From the NCBI GenBank assembly GCA_902362725.1, contig CABIXM010000003.1, forward strand, positions 1-64,000: DNA of 64,000 nucleotides, written 5' to 3'. This document shows, one piece after another, positions 24,187 through 33,412 of this stretch. Each line of letters starts with the position of its first letter. The first letter of the stretch is position 1. The position numbers were made by a program, and so were the translations under genes. Source of the stretch: Clostridiaceae bacterium (GTDB lineage Bacteria; Bacillota; Clostridia; Lachnospirales; Lachnospiraceae). The notes below the pieces were generated by a model. That model did not search any database. It was given only the letters and a program-made list of their open reading frames with translations, and had not been told where the DNA came from.

Positions 24187-26280
24187 ATGTACAAGAGTTT
24201 TTCTATGGAGCTGGCCGGCCGCACTCTGACTGTAGACGTAGGACGAGTGGCAAAGCAGGCAAACGGCGCAGCATTCATGCACTACGGTGACACCACCGTA
24301 CTTTCCACAGCAACTGCATCCGACAAGCCCCGTGACGGCATCGACTTCTTCCCCTTAAGTGTAGAGTACGAGGAGAAGCTGTATTCCGTAGGCAAGATCC
24401 CGGGAGGCTTCAACAAGCGTGAGGGTAAGGCTTCCGAGAACGCCATCCTTACATCCCGTGTTATCGACCGTCCCATGCGTCCGCTGTTCCCGAAGGATTA
24501 CCGGAACGACGTAACCCTGAACAACCTGGTTCTTTCCGTAGATCCCACCTGCAGCCCGGAGCTGACAGCAATGCTGGGTTCCGCTATCGCTACCGCGATT
24601 TCCGATATCCCGTTCGCAGGCCCCTGTGCTATGACACAGATCGGCATGATCGACGGTGAGTTCATCGTAAACCCGGGTCAGGCAGACTATAAGGTATCCG
24701 ACCTGAAGCTGACCGTAGCTTCCACCAGAGAGAAGGTCATCATGATCGAGGCGGGAGCCAATGAGATCCCCGAGGCAAAGATGATCGAGGCTATCTATAA
24801 GGCTCATGAGGTAAACCAGCAGGTTATCGCCTTTATCGACAAGATCGTCGCAGAGTGCGGCAAGGAAAAGCACAGCTACACCAGCTGCGCAGTACCGGAA
24901 GAGCTGTTCGCAGCCATCAAGGAGATCGTTCCGCCGGAAGAGATGGAAGAGGCTGTCTTTACAGACGAGAAGCAGAAGCGTGAGGAGAACATCCGCAAGA
25001 TTACCGAGCGTCTGGAAGAGGCATTTGCAGAGAAAGAAGAGTGGCTGGAGGTTCTGGGTGAAGCTGTATATCAGTACCAGAAGAAGACTGTCCGCAAGAT
25101 GATCCTGAAGGATCACAAGCGTCCGGACGGTCGTGAGATTACCCAGATTCGTCCGCTGTCCGCAGAGGTTGATATCATCCCGCGTGTACACGGTTCCGCC
25201 ATGTTCACCAGAGGACAGACTCAGATCTGCAACATCTGTACCCTGGCTCCGCTGTCCGAGGCACAGCGTCTGGATGGCCTGGATGAAAATGAGACAAGCA
25301 AGCGTTATATGCATCACTATAACTTCCCGAGCTACTCCGTAGGCGAGACCAAGCCCAGCCGCGGACCGGGACGCCGTGAGATTGGACACGGAGCACTGGC
25401 TGAGCGTGCGCTGCTGCCGGTACTGCCGTCTGAGGAAGAGTTCCCCTATGCTATCCGTACTGTATCCGAGACCTTTGAGTCCAACGGTTCCACCTCTATG
25501 GCGTCTACCTGTGCTTCCTGTATGTCCCTGATGGCAGCAGGCGTGCCGATTAAGAAGATGGTAGCAGGTATCTCCTGCGGTCTGGTAACAGGCGAGACCG
25601 ACGACGATTTCGTACTGCTGACCGATATCCAGGGTCTGGAGGACTTCTTCGGCGACATGGACTTCAAGGTAACAGGTACCACCGAGGGAATCACAGCGAT
25701 CCAGATGGATATCAAGATCCACGGTCTGACCCGTCCTATCGTAGAGGGCGCTATCGCCCGCTGCCGTGAGGCCCGTCTCTTCATCATGGATAACTGTATG
25801 AAGCCCTGCATCAGCGAGCCGCGCAAAGAGGTTGGCCAGTATGCACCGAAGATCGTACAGATCCAGATTGATCCGCAGAAGATCGGCGATGTGGTTGGTC
25901 AGAGAGGAAAGACCATCAATGCCATCATCGAGCAGACCGGCGTGAAGATCGACATCGACGACAACGGCGCTGTATCCGTATGCGGAACAGACAAGGCTGC
26001 TATGGATAAGGCCATCGAGCTGATTCAGACCATCGTAACCGATTTTGAAGAGGGTATGATCCTTACCGGTAAGGTAGTCAGCATCAAAGAGTTCGGCGCA
26101 TTCCTGGAGTTCGCTCCGGGTAAAGAGGGTATGGTACACATCTCCAAAATCGCAAAGCAGCGTATCAACCATGTAGAGGATGTGCTGACACTGGGCGACG
26201 TGGTAAAGGTTATCTGCCTGGGCAAGGACAAGATGGGACGCTTCAGCTTCTCCATTAAGGATCTGCCGGAAAACGCGTAA
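24187..26280 (+). CDS. pnp: Polyribonucleotide nucleotidyltransferase (PNPase)
   Basis: The product is 697 aa with the full PNPase order: two RNase PH domains joined by a helical linker, a KH domain (about residues 557-615, DVVGQRGKTINAIIEQTG) and a C-terminal S1 domain (about 625-695, GMILTGKVVSIKEFGAFLEF). PNPase degrades RNA from the 3' end by phosphorolysis. It follows rpsO, as in most bacteria. The 300-nt gap between them holds a terminator-like hairpin and a modular repeat, so the transcript leader, if continuous, would be highly structured. A strong terminator follows. Confidence 0.97.
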   Translation: MYKSFSMELAGRTLTVDVGRVAKQANGAAFMHYGDTTVLSTATASDKPRDGIDFFPLSVEYEEKLYSVGKIPGGFNKREGKASENAILTSRVIDRPMRPLFPKDYRNDVTLNNLVLSVDPTCSPELTAMLGSAIATAISDIPFAGPCAMTQIGMIDGEFIVNPGQADYKVSDLKLTVASTREKVIMIEAGANEIPEAKMIEAIYKAHEVNQQVIAFIDKIVAECGKEKHSYTSCAVPEELFAAIKEIVPPEEMEEAVFTDEKQKREENIRKITERLEEAFAEKEEWLEVLGEAVYQYQKKTVRKMILKDHKRPDGREITQIRPLSAEVDIIPRVHGSAMFTRGQTQICNICTLAPLSEAQRLDGLDENETSKRYMHHYNFPSYSVGETKPSRGPGRREIGHGALAERALLPVLPSEEEFPYAIRTVSETFESNGSTSMASTCASCMSLMAAGVPIKKMVAGISCGLVTGETDDDFVLLTDIQGLEDFFGDMDFKVTGTTEGITAIQMDIKIHGLTRPIVEGAIARCREARLFIMDNCMKPCISEPRKEVGQYAPKIVQIQIDPQKIGDVVGQRGKTINAIIEQTGVKIDIDDNGAVSVCGTDKAAMDKAIELIQTIVTDFEEGMILTGKVVSIKEFGAFLEFAPGKEGMVHISKIAKQRINHVEDVLTLGDVVKVICLGKDKMGRFSFSIKDLPENA

Positions 26281-26316
26281 GGATTTCCGAAAAACAGCAT
26301 TATGAAATAGAATCTG

Positions 26317-26352
26317 AAAGCCCGTCGGGAGAAATCCCGGCGGGCTTTTTTG
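26317..26352 (+). terminator. Intrinsic terminator after pnp
   Basis: AAAGCCCG and CGGGA (26317-26330) pair with TCCCG and CGGGCTTT around GAAA, followed by a T-run. Confidence 0.93.
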
Positions 26353-26431
26353 TCGGTAAAAAGTATTCATAGGAAGCTGGCAGCGACAGAAGTTTCAGAT
26401 GTTCCGTATCTTGCATGGATTCATATAAAAA

Positions 26432-26520
26432 ATATTTGCATTTTTTAGTTACAAATTTATACTTTTTGGTAACTAAAAAGTGATATTTGCACTTTTTAGT
26501 TAAAAATCAATTTGTACTTT
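26432..26520. repeat. AT-rich direct and inverted repeats upstream of glmS
   Basis: ATATTTGCATTTTTTAGTTA (26432-26451) recurs with one change at 26483-26502. Between them AACTAAAAAGT (26471-26481) is the exact inverse of ACTTTTTAGTT (26491-26501). The repeats share a downstream TTTRTACTTTT as well. They are placed like operators, about 130-220 bp before glmS. I see no glmS ribozyme in 26281-26648. Confidence 0.7.
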
Positions 26521-26648
26521 TCAATTTATCAATTATCTGATACAATACCTATAACATGAGGCAGCGGTATCCGGATGCCGTCGTGGATCCATTTGCATTT
26601 TCACTGAGAGAACATAACAATAGAGTATAACAGGAGGAGATAAGGAGT

Positions 26649-28487
26649 ATGTGTGGTATTGTAGGATTTGTGGGAAATCATCAGGCAGCGCCGATTCTGC
26701 TGGACGGACTGTCCAAGCTGGAGTACAGAGGATATGATTCCGCGGGACTGGCAGTGCGTGACGGCAGCGGAGAGATAGAAGTGGTCAAGGCTAAGGGACG
26801 GTTGAAGATTCTGTCAGAGAAGACCAATGGCGGCCAGGCCCTGGCAGGAGACTGCGGCATCGGCCACACCCGCTGGGCGACCCACGGCGAGCCCTCCGAG
26901 AACAACGCCCATCCCCATTGCAGCGACGACGGCAATGTGGTCGGCGTACACAACGGCATCATTGAGAACTATCAGGAGCTGAAAGATAAGCTGCTGCGGA
27001 AAGGTTATCAGTTCTATTCCCAGACCGACACCGAGGTGGCGATCAAGCTGGTAGATTATTATTACAAGAAATACCTGGGTACCCCGGTGGATGCCATCAA
27101 CCATGCCATGGTGCGTATCCGCGGTTCCTATGCGCTGGCTGTGATGTTTAAAGATTATCCGGAGGAGATCTACGTGGCCCGCAAGGACAGCCCGATGATT
27201 CTGGGCGTGGAGAATGGCGAGTGCTTCGTGGCCTCCGACGTCCCGGCCATCCTGAAATACACCCGGAACGTCTATTACATCGGCAACCTGGAGCTGGCCC
27301 GGCTGCAGAAGGGATCTATCACCTTCTATAACCTGGACGGCGACGAGATCGAAAAAGAGCCGGTGGAGATCAAATGGGATGCCGAAGCAGCTGAGAAGGC
27401 CGGTTTTGAGCATTTCATGATGAAAGAGATTCACGAGCAGCCGAAGGCCCTGCAGGACACCCTGAACTCGGTGGTCCGGGACGGTGTGATCGATCTGTCC
27501 GAGATGGGACTTTCTGATGAGGAGATTCAGGGCATCAGCCAGATTTACATGGTAGCCTGCGGCTCTGCCTATCATGCAGCCATGTCAGCCCAGTATGTCA
27601 TCGAAGACCTGGCGAAAATCCCGGTCCGCGTGGAGCTGGCATCCGAATTCCGTTACCGTACCCTGCTGTTGGATAAGAAGGGGCTGGTAGTTCTGGTGAG
27701 CCAGTCCGGTGAGACCGCCGACACCCTGGCGGCTCTCCGGGAGGCCAAGAGCATGGGTATCCGCACCCTTGCCATCGTCAATGTGGTCGGCTCCTCCATT
27801 GCCCGGGAAGCAGACAACGTCTTCTACACCCTGGCCGGTCCGGAGATCTCTGTGGCCACCACCAAGGCCTACAGCACCCAGCTTCTGGCCTGCGACATCC
27901 TGGCTGTCCAGTTCGCGAAGGTACGCGGCGCGATCGATGAAGACCGCTACAAGGGCCTGATTGCGGAAATGGGAACCCTGCCGGAGAAAATCACCCGGAT
28001 ACTTCAGGATAAAGAGCGCCTCCAGTGGTTCGCCTCCAAGCAGGCCGCAGCCCACGACGTCTTCTTTATCGGACGCGGTATCGATTATGCCATCTCCCTG
28101 GAGGGCAGCCTGAAGATGAAGGAGATCAGCTACATCCACTCCGAGGCCTACGCTGCGGGCGAGCTGAAGCACGGTACCATCAGCCTCATCGAGGACGGAA
28201 CTCTGGTCATCGGCATCCTGACTCAAAGCGATCTCTACGAGAAAACCGTCAGCAACATGGTCGAGTGCAAGAGCCGCGGCGCCTACTTGATGGGTCTGAC
28301 CACCTACGGTCACTACAACATCGAAGACACCGCCGACTTCGTCACCTACATCCCGAAGACCGATGAACACTTCGCGGCCTCCCTGGCCGTGATCCCACTC
28401 CAGCTCATCGGATACTACGTATCCGTAGCGAGAGGCCTGGACGTCGATAAGCCCCGGAACCTGGCGAAGAGCGTGACGGTGGAGTAG
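26649..28487 (+). CDS. glmS: Glutamine--fructose-6-phosphate aminotransferase (isomerising)
   Basis: The product is 612 aa, normal for GlmS, which makes glucosamine-6-phosphate for peptidoglycan. It starts MCGIVGFVG; Cys2 becomes the N-terminal nucleophile of the glutaminase domain (about residues 1-215, with GHTRWATHGEPSENNAHPH). Two SIS sugar-isomerase domains follow (about 285-430 and 455-600; VSQSGETADTLAALR and the end DKPRNLAKSVTVE). It stands alone, with an AT-rich repeat region upstream and a very long foldback downstream. Confidence 0.97.
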   Translation: MCGIVGFVGNHQAAPILLDGLSKLEYRGYDSAGLAVRDGSGEIEVVKAKGRLKILSEKTNGGQALAGDCGIGHTRWATHGEPSENNAHPHCSDDGNVVGVHNGIIENYQELKDKLLRKGYQFYSQTDTEVAIKLVDYYYKKYLGTPVDAINHAMVRIRGSYALAVMFKDYPEEIYVARKDSPMILGVENGECFVASDVPAILKYTRNVYYIGNLELARLQKGSITFYNLDGDEIEKEPVEIKWDAEAAEKAGFEHFMMKEIHEQPKALQDTLNSVVRDGVIDLSEMGLSDEEIQGISQIYMVACGSAYHAAMSAQYVIEDLAKIPVRVELASEFRYRTLLLDKKGLVVLVSQSGETADTLAALREAKSMGIRTLAIVNVVGSSIAREADNVFYTLAGPEISVATTKAYSTQLLACDILAVQFAKVRGAIDEDRYKGLIAEMGTLPEKITRILQDKERLQWFASKQAAAHDVFFIGRGIDYAISLEGSLKMKEISYIHSEAYAAGELKHGTISLIEDGTLVIGILTQSDLYEKTVSNMVECKSRGAYLMGLTTYGHYNIEDTADFVTYIPKTDEHFAASLAVIPLQLIGYYVSVARGLDVDKPRNLAKSVTVE

Positions 28488-28523
28488 GAATAAATAAAGT
28501 ACAGAAACTACATCCTGAACAGG

Positions 28524-28706
28524 AGAACCGCGATACCTTCTCTCCGGAACGATAGTTGATTTTTTGTAGTGACGAGCAGACTGGCAGCGCCCGAAGGAGC
28601 CGCTGTCTGAGGCCCTTTAGGGCCGAGTTTGGCGATCGGGCGCGAATAAGCCGTCTGCGAGAAACAGAAAAATCGACGTGTTCCGGAGAGAAAATATCGC
28701 GGTTCT
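28524..28706. repeat. 183-nt nested foldback between the convergent glmS and lysR genes
   Basis: Arms pair in register from outside in: 28524-28535 with 28695-28706 (12 bp, AGAACCGCGATA), 28538-28550 with 28680-28692 (13 bp, TTCTCTCCGGAAC), GATTTTT 28558-28564 with 28668-28674, GCAGAC 28576-28581 with 28653-28658, GCGCCCGA 28587-28594 with 28636-28643, and GGCCC/GGGCC around TTTA at 28611-28624. All six helices are perfect. This is far longer than a terminator. No gene is visible in it. Confidence 0.85.
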
Positions 28707-28721
28707 TTGTCTGTATATAGC

Positions 28722-29609
28722 CTAAATCTTTTTGTACTCCGCCTCCTCCCGGCACAGAAACCCGATTTCCCGGGGAGCGATAGGAAAAGGCAGCGGCAGC
28801 TCGATGAGAGAACCGCTATGCAGCTCCGTCTGCACAAATTGTCGGATCACCCCGGCAATGCCGAGCCCTACCCTGGCGAAATCAATGAGCAGATCCATGG
28901 AGGTAGTCTCCAGCACATTTTCCGGGAAAAGAGTATGTTCTTTCATATGCGCGTCCAGATACTGCCGGGTCAGATTTTCCCGGTTAAGCAGCATCAGGAC
29001 GCCATTTTTAATGAAAGAAATAGAATCGTCGTCGGTCAGAACCTTCGGAAAAGGCTGCCCCAGCTGCCGGGCCAGATTGTCGAGATAATCCCGGGTAGTC
29101 ACAAACGTATCCTGGATCTCCATGACCGGAGAGAAGAGCAGCGTCCCGGTCTCCTCCGGCCGCCCGGTCAGTCCCAGATCCAGCTCTCTGTTTTCCAGCA
29201 TCTGCAAAGTCTGGTTAGTGGCCTGGCAGGAAATGGTGACCCGCAGGTGCGGATGGGTTTTGATAAAATCCTTAAGCCGGGGCATCAGAACATATTTACA
29301 GAGGGTTGAGCTGGCTCCGATGCGCAGCTGCCCTATGCCCAGTTCCCGGCGGAGACGCAGCTGATTTTCCGCATTCTCCAGGGTCTGGAAGGCTGATTTT
29401 ACATGGGAGAAAAGCAGTTCCCCGTCTTCGGTCAGCTGGACCCCCCGGGAGGATCGGGTAAAGAGAGCCGTGTTCATAGACTGCTCCAGCTTTCGGATAG
29501 ACTTGCTGACTGCGGGCTGGCTGATAAAGAGTTCGTCGGCGGCGTGAGAAATATTGCCGGTCAGGGCGACCGTGTAGAAAATGCGGTAGAGGGATAGATT
29601 CTGGTTCAT
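28722..29609 (-). CDS. LysR-type transcriptional regulator, probably of leuCD
   Basis: The product is 295 aa. The N-terminal winged helix-turn-helix is clear: FYTVALTGNISHAADELFIS, then QPAVSKSIRKLEQSMNTALF (residues about 10-50). The rest is the periplasmic-binding-like effector domain. It is divergent from leuC with about 240 bp between, which contains a palindrome ATAACT-TAT-AGTTAT (29700-29714) of the T-N11-A type bound by LysR proteins. The arrangement suggests that it controls leuCD, perhaps with a leucine-pathway intermediate as signal, but this is inference. Confidence 0.93.
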   Translation of the reverse strand: MNQNLSLYRIFYTVALTGNISHAADELFISQPAVSKSIRKLEQSMNTALFTRSSRGVQLTEDGELLFSHVKSAFQTLENAENQLRLRRELGIGQLRIGASSTLCKYVLMPRLKDFIKTHPHLRVTISCQATNQTLQMLENRELDLGLTGRPEETGTLLFSPVMEIQDTFVTTRDYLDNLARQLGQPFPKVLTDDDSISFIKNGVLMLLNRENLTRQYLDAHMKEHTLFPENVLETTSMDLLIDFARVGLGIAGVIRQFVQTELHSGSLIELPLPFPIAPREIGFLCREEAEYKKI

Positions 29610-29699
29610 GATTCAAATCCTTTCTGTAAAAAAGAGAGAAGCCTGACGCTGCAAAGAATTTCGGCAGGAATCATCAGGTTATTCCTAATCCTTTGAAAC

Positions 29700-29765
29700 A
29701 TAACTTATAGTTATAATAAATATTATTAATATGTATTTTGATTATATCAATAAATGTGCTAGAAT
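29700..29765 (+). promoter_or_regulatory. leuCD promoter with LysR-type site
   Basis: ATAACTTATAGTTAT (29700-29714) has perfect 6-bp arms and lies upstream of TTGATT (29738-29743), a 16-nt spacer and TAGAAT (29760-29765). A site some 25-40 bp upstream of the -35 is where a LysR-type activator would bind. Confidence 0.65.
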
Positions 29766-29853
29766 ACAAGAAGTTGAAAATAAAGACTGCACACCCGAAA
29801 GAAAACGATTTTCACAGATGTGCAGAAACTACAGATAAAAGGAGAATAAAATC

Positions 29854-31122
29854 ATGGGAATGACAATGACACAGAAGATCCTCGCAGCCCACGCAGGACT
29901 TCCCGAGGTAAAAGCGGGACAGCTCATCGAGGCCGATCTGGATCTGGTTCTGGGAAATGATATCACCACACCGGTGGCTATCCGGGAGATGCAGAAGCTG
30001 AATAAGCAGGACGTATTCCATAAGGATAAAATCGCCCTGGTTATGGATCATTTTATCCCGAATAAAGACATCAAATCCGCAGAGAACTGCAAATGCGTCC
30101 GTGAATTCGCCTGTCGTCAGGAGGTAACCAACTATTTCGACGTGGGAGAGATGGGTATCGAGCACGCGCTGCTTCCGGAAAAAGGATTGACCGTAGCAGG
30201 CGACTGCATCATTGGTGCGGATTCCCATACCTGTACCTACGGAGCCCTGGGCGCATTTTCCACCGGCGTGGGAAGCACCGACATGGCAGCAGGCATGGCC
30301 ACCGGCAAGGCCTGGTTTAAGGTACCGTCTGCCATCAAATTCAATATCGTAGGCAAGCCCTCCAAATGGGTCAGCGGTAAGGATGTGATCCTCCATATCA
30401 TCGGCATGATCGGCGTGGACGGAGCCCTTTACAAATCCATGGAGTTCGTGGGCGAGGGTATTCAGAACCTGTCCATGGACGATCGTTTCACCATTGCCAA
30501 CATGGCCATCGAGGCAGGCGGCAAGAACGGCATCTTCCCGGTAGACGAGAAAGCCATTGCCTATATGAAAGAACATTCCAGGAGAGACTATAAGATCTAC
30601 GAGGCAGACCCGGACGCAGAGTACGACGAGGAGTATACCATTGATCTGAGCACCTTAAAATCCACCGTATCCTTCCCACATCTGCCGGAGAATACGAAGA
30701 CCATCGACGAGATCACCGATCCAGTAGAGATCGATCAGGTAGTCATCGGTTCCTGCACCAATGGCCGTATGGACGACCTGCGGGCGGCCGCTGAGATCCT
30801 GAAAGGCCGCAAGGTGAAGAAGGGGCTTCGCTGCATCGTGATTCCGGGAACCCAGAAGATTTACATGGACGCCATGGATGAGGGACTCTTAAAGATCTTC
30901 ATTGAGGCGGGAGCCGTAGTCAGCACACCGACCTGTGGACCCTGCCTGGGCGGATACATGGGTATTCTGGCAGCAGGCGAGCGCTGCGTATCCACCACCA
31001 ACCGTAACTTCGTAGGCCGTATGGGCCATGTGGATTCTGAGGTATATCTGGCAAGCCCGGCGGTAGCCGCAGCCAGCGCCGTAACCGGCCGCATCAGCGC
31101 ACCGGCAGAGCTTGGATTATAG
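29854..31122 (+). CDS. leuC: 3-isopropylmalate dehydratase, large subunit
   Basis: The product is 422 aa, an aconitase-family protein of the shorter clostridial/archaeal LeuC type. Cysteines for the 4Fe-4S cluster are in [13 protein letters not shown] (near residue 298) and [11 protein letters not shown] (near residues 357-367). [20 protein letters not shown] (about 122-141) is a family signature. With LeuD it isomerises 2-isopropylmalate to 3-isopropylmalate in leucine synthesis. The ribosome binding site is AAAGGAG; leuD starts 12 nt after the stop. leuB is not in this window. Confidence 0.95.
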   Translation: MGMTMTQKILAAHAGLPEVKAGQLIEADLDLVLGNDITTPVAIREMQKLNKQDVFHKDKIALVMDHFIPNKDIKSAENCKCVREFACRQEVTNYFDVGEMGIEHALLPEKGLTVAGDCIIGADSHTCTYGALGAFSTGVGSTDMAAGMATGKAWFKVPSAIKFNIVGKPSKWVSGKDVILHIIGMIGVDGALYKSMEFVGEGIQNLSMDDRFTIANMAIEAGGKNGIFPVDEKAIAYMKEHSRRDYKIYEADPDAEYDEEYTIDLSTLKSTVSFPHLPENTKTIDEITDPVEIDQVVIGSCTNGRMDDLRAAAEILKGRKVKKGLRCIVIPGTQKIYMDAMDEGLLKIFIEAGAVVSTPTCGPCLGGYMGILAAGERCVSTTNRNFVGRMGHVDSEVYLASPAVAAASAVTGRISAPAELGL

Positions 31123-31134
31123 GAGGAAGAGAAG

Positions 31135-31620
31135 ATGCAGGCAAAAGGAAAAGTATTTAAATACGGAGACAATGTAGATACAGACGTAATCATTCCCGCC
31201 AGATATCTGGCCATTGCAGACCCCAGAGAGCTGGCGGAGCACTGCATGGAGGATATCGACAAGGATTTTGTAAAGAAGGTACAGCCCGGCAATATCATGG
31301 TGGCAGGCAAGAACTTCGGCTGCGGCTCATCCCGTGAGCATGCGCCGCTGGTCATCAAGGTGTCCGGCATCTCCTGTGTCATCGCGGAGACCTTCGCGCG
31401 TATCTTCTACCGCAACGCCATCAACATCGGCCTTCCGATTATCGAATGCCCGGAGGCGGCTAAAGACATCCAGGACGGCGACGAGGTGGAGGTAGACTTC
31501 GACAGCGGTATCATTTACAACCGCACCAATGGCAGGCAGTATCAGGGACAGGCTTTCCCGGAGTTTATGCAGAAGATTATTAAGGCCGAGGGTCTGATTA
31601 ACTACATTAATCAGAAATAA
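31135..31620 (+). CDS. leuD: 3-isopropylmalate dehydratase, small subunit
   Basis: The product is 161 aa and forms the swivel domain that completes the LeuCD active site. Family signatures are [15 protein letters not shown] (residues about 9-23) and [12 protein letters not shown] (about 60-71). It is 12 nt downstream of leuC with an AGGAGG ribosome binding site and is followed by a strong terminator, so leuCD is a two-gene operon. Confidence 0.96.
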   Translation: MQAKGKVFKYGDNVDTDVIIPARYLAIADPRELAEHCMEDIDKDFVKKVQPGNIMVAGKNFGCGSSREHAPLVIKVSGISCVIAETFARIFYRNAINIGLPIIECPEAAKDIQDGDEVEVDFDSGIIYNRTNGRQYQGQAFPEFMQKIIKAEGLINYINQK

Positions 31621-31686
31621 AGAGAAATCGAGTATCGGGAGCCGCTGCCCATCGGCAGTGCCTTGCGGATATTTCGTGACATAAGG

Positions 31687-31736
31687 AAAGCATGAGGTTT
31701 GAAAATGACAGATTTTCAGAACCTCATGCTTTTTCT
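31687..31736 (+). terminator. Intrinsic terminator after leuD
   Basis: AAAGCATGAGGTT plus TGAAAAT (31687-31706) pairs with ATTTTCA plus AACCTCATGCTTT around GACAG with one bulge, then TT. It is a stem of about 20 bp. Confidence 0.92.
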
Positions 31737-31757
31737 GTGACTTCTGTTTTTTTCATT

Positions 31758-32267
31758 TTATGTCGGCGGTGTAAACAGCGGCAGCTCCGGCGGCGCAAAG
31801 GTAAAGGAAAAGAAACAGATGACAATCAGAAGAAGCAGCACATAGACGGCCATAAGCGGCAGACGGAGCCCCGGGCAGCGGACTTCAAAATACCGGGACA
31901 GAAAAAAGGTCAGCAGCACACTGAAAATAAAAATCAGAATATCCAGCACCAGAAAATCCCGTCCCAAGAGCCCTGTATAGGTAAAAAAAGAGGACGCGAT
32001 AAAAAACATGCCGACACAGACGGCCAGGAGCCTGGAGGTCAAAAACTGCCCGGAGGTCTTATACAGCACGATGATTTCAAAAAAGGTATAGAGCAGCACC
32101 GGGAAAAACAAAAGCTTCAGATGCTCCCAGACCGATTCATTGACCGGCGAATAGAGAGCGACAAAGGGGTTCTCTCCGCTCCATCCGTAGGTAAAATGCA
32201 AGAGCGTACCGACGATCAGCGTAAAAAGAATCCCGGCCGCCAGATTGACGCGTTCGCGGATTTTCAT
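31758..32267 (-). CDS. Small multi-pass membrane protein, uncharacterised
   Basis: The product is 169 aa with about five hydrophobic segments (for example AAGILFTLIVGTLLHF, LFFPVLLYTFFEIIVL, LLAVCVGMFFIASSFF and ILIFIFSVLLTFFL). The conserved-looking stretch ALYSPVNESVWEHLKLLFFP near residues 36-55 recalls the DUF6512 family, an uncharacterised clostridial membrane family; this is from memory. The start at 32267 follows a perfect GGAGGAGG; an open extension upstream adds nine residues. It is convergent with leuCD. Function unknown. Confidence 0.75.
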   Translation of the reverse strand: MKIRERVNLAAGILFTLIVGTLLHFTYGWSGENPFVALYSPVNESVWEHLKLLFFPVLLYTFFEIIVLYKTSGQFLTSRLLAVCVGMFFIASSFFTYTGLLGRDFLVLDILIFIFSVLLTFFLSRYFEVRCPGLRLPLMAVYVLLLLIVICFFSFTFAPPELPLFTPPT

Positions 32268-32433
32268 ACAAATCCTCCTCCGATAAAATGCCATATTTCA
32301 GTTTAGAACAGAAAAGACTCCAAAATGTCTGTCCTATGAAAAATATTTTTGGTTTATTTCACAGGAATTATTCATAAAAAGGATAGTATAGGAAGAAAAA
32401 TACAAAAACTGTTACAAAATTGTTACAAACGGG

Positions 32434-32462
32434 TTGACGAACTCCCGCGGCATTTTTATAAT
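32434..32462 (+). promoter_or_regulatory. Promoter of the SleB-like gene, nearly abutting its start codon
   Basis: TTGACG, 17 nt, TATAAT. Transcription would be expected to start at about 32469-32470, which is the ATG itself. Upstream, TGTTACAAAA and TGTTACAAAC (32410-32430) form an 11-bp-spaced direct repeat. Confidence 0.7.
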
Positions 32463-32469
32463 AAGGTAT

Positions 32470-33270
32470 ATGAACAGACTAAGAGATAGTGCAATCGTGC
32501 TGGGATTGGCAGGCATGCTTTTGATGGTGTCCGCCGATACGAAGGATGTGGAAGCGAAAATCTCTTACGAAAGTGAAAGTATTGACAGATCGACAGAGGA
32601 TGATACCGCCGGGGCGCTTCGGGGAATCGGGACAGAGCTGCTTGGCGCTGTGGCGGAGAACCGTGTAGATTCCGGTCGGATGCGGCAGACTTACGCACAG
32701 GCAGACTGGCCGGAGGAAGAGGAGCAGCAGGAGACAGTTTCCGATATAGAAAATGAAGTTGAAGAAATGGAGGAAGAGATAGATCAGACCGTAGTTTTGG
32801 AGGAAGAAACAGCAGAGACAGAACCGGTGACAGAAGCCGCCGTAGTGCAGCCGGAACTGGTCGTCCCGGAGAATAGCATTTACGTCATCACCGCGGAGGA
32901 CTATGACGCCCTCCTGCGCATCGTGGAAGCCGAAGCCTCCGGCGAGGATGAGACAGGCCGTCTGCTGGTGGCCAACGTGGTCCTGAACCGCGTCCGAAGC
33001 GCAGCCTTTCCGAATACAGTAAGCGAAGTCGTCTATCAGCGGAAGAACGGCAAAGCCCAGTTCTCACCGGTACACACCGGCAAGATAGCGCGCGTCACCG
33101 TCTCTGACGCCACCCACGCCGCCGTAGCCCGGGCTCTGGCCGGCGAGGACGTCTCCGAAGGCGCTCTCTACTTCGTAAACCCCACCCTGGCCGACGCCGG
33201 AAACCTTAAGTGGTTCCGAGAGCACCTGACGCTGCTCTTTGCTTACCATGGGCATGAGTTTTATCTCTAA
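32470..33270 (+). CDS. SleB-family cell-wall (spore cortex-lytic type) hydrolase, exported
   Basis: The product is 266 aa. It has an N-terminal hydrophobic segment (IVLGLAGMLLMVSA) acting as signal or anchor, a long acidic linker (residues about 65-135; many E, with EEMEEEIDQTVVLEEE), and a C-terminal SleB hydrolase domain (about 140-266). The domain shows LLRIVEAEASGEDETGRLLV with the predicted catalytic Glu, then NVVLNRVRS and FSPVHTGKIA. SleB enzymes are lytic transglycosylases acting on cortex muramic-delta-lactam; relatives also act on vegetative wall. The chosen ATG lies only seven bases after the -10, so the mRNA may be leaderless. Confidence 0.88.
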   Translation: MNRLRDSAIVLGLAGMLLMVSADTKDVEAKISYESESIDRSTEDDTAGALRGIGTELLGAVAENRVDSGRMRQTYAQADWPEEEEQQETVSDIENEVEEMEEEIDQTVVLEEETAETEPVTEAAVVQPELVVPENSIYVITAEDYDALLRIVEAEASGEDETGRLLVANVVLNRVRSAAFPNTVSEVVYQRKNGKAQFSPVHTGKIARVTVSDATHAAVARALAGEDVSEGALYFVNPTLADAGNLKWFREHLTLLFAYHGHEFYL

Positions 33271-33292
33271 AGCAAAATAAGGATCGAAGAAT

Positions 33293-33325
33293 GCTCCGCC
33301 AGACCAAGTTCCGGCGGGGCTTTTT
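33293..33325 (+). terminator. Intrinsic terminator after the SleB-like gene
   Basis: GCTCCGCC (33293-33300) pairs with GGCGGGGC (33313-33320) with one G-T, followed by TTTTT. Confidence 0.88.
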
Positions 33326-33412
33326 GATTTTCAGATTGCCGCAGACTTATGGCGATTCAGAAATGGAAAAAATGCAGAAACTGATCTATGATACATACAG
33401 GGAGAGGAAGAC

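Noticed and set aside
26281-26648. glmS ribozyme upstream of glmS
   Set aside because: I found no ribozyme core or cleavage-site context; the gap instead holds AT-rich repeats and a terminator.
32434-32469. TTG start of the SleB-like gene at 32434, giving 12 more residues
   Set aside because: That TTG is the -35 hexamer of a consensus promoter (TTGACG-17-TATAAT), so it is very unlikely to be translated.
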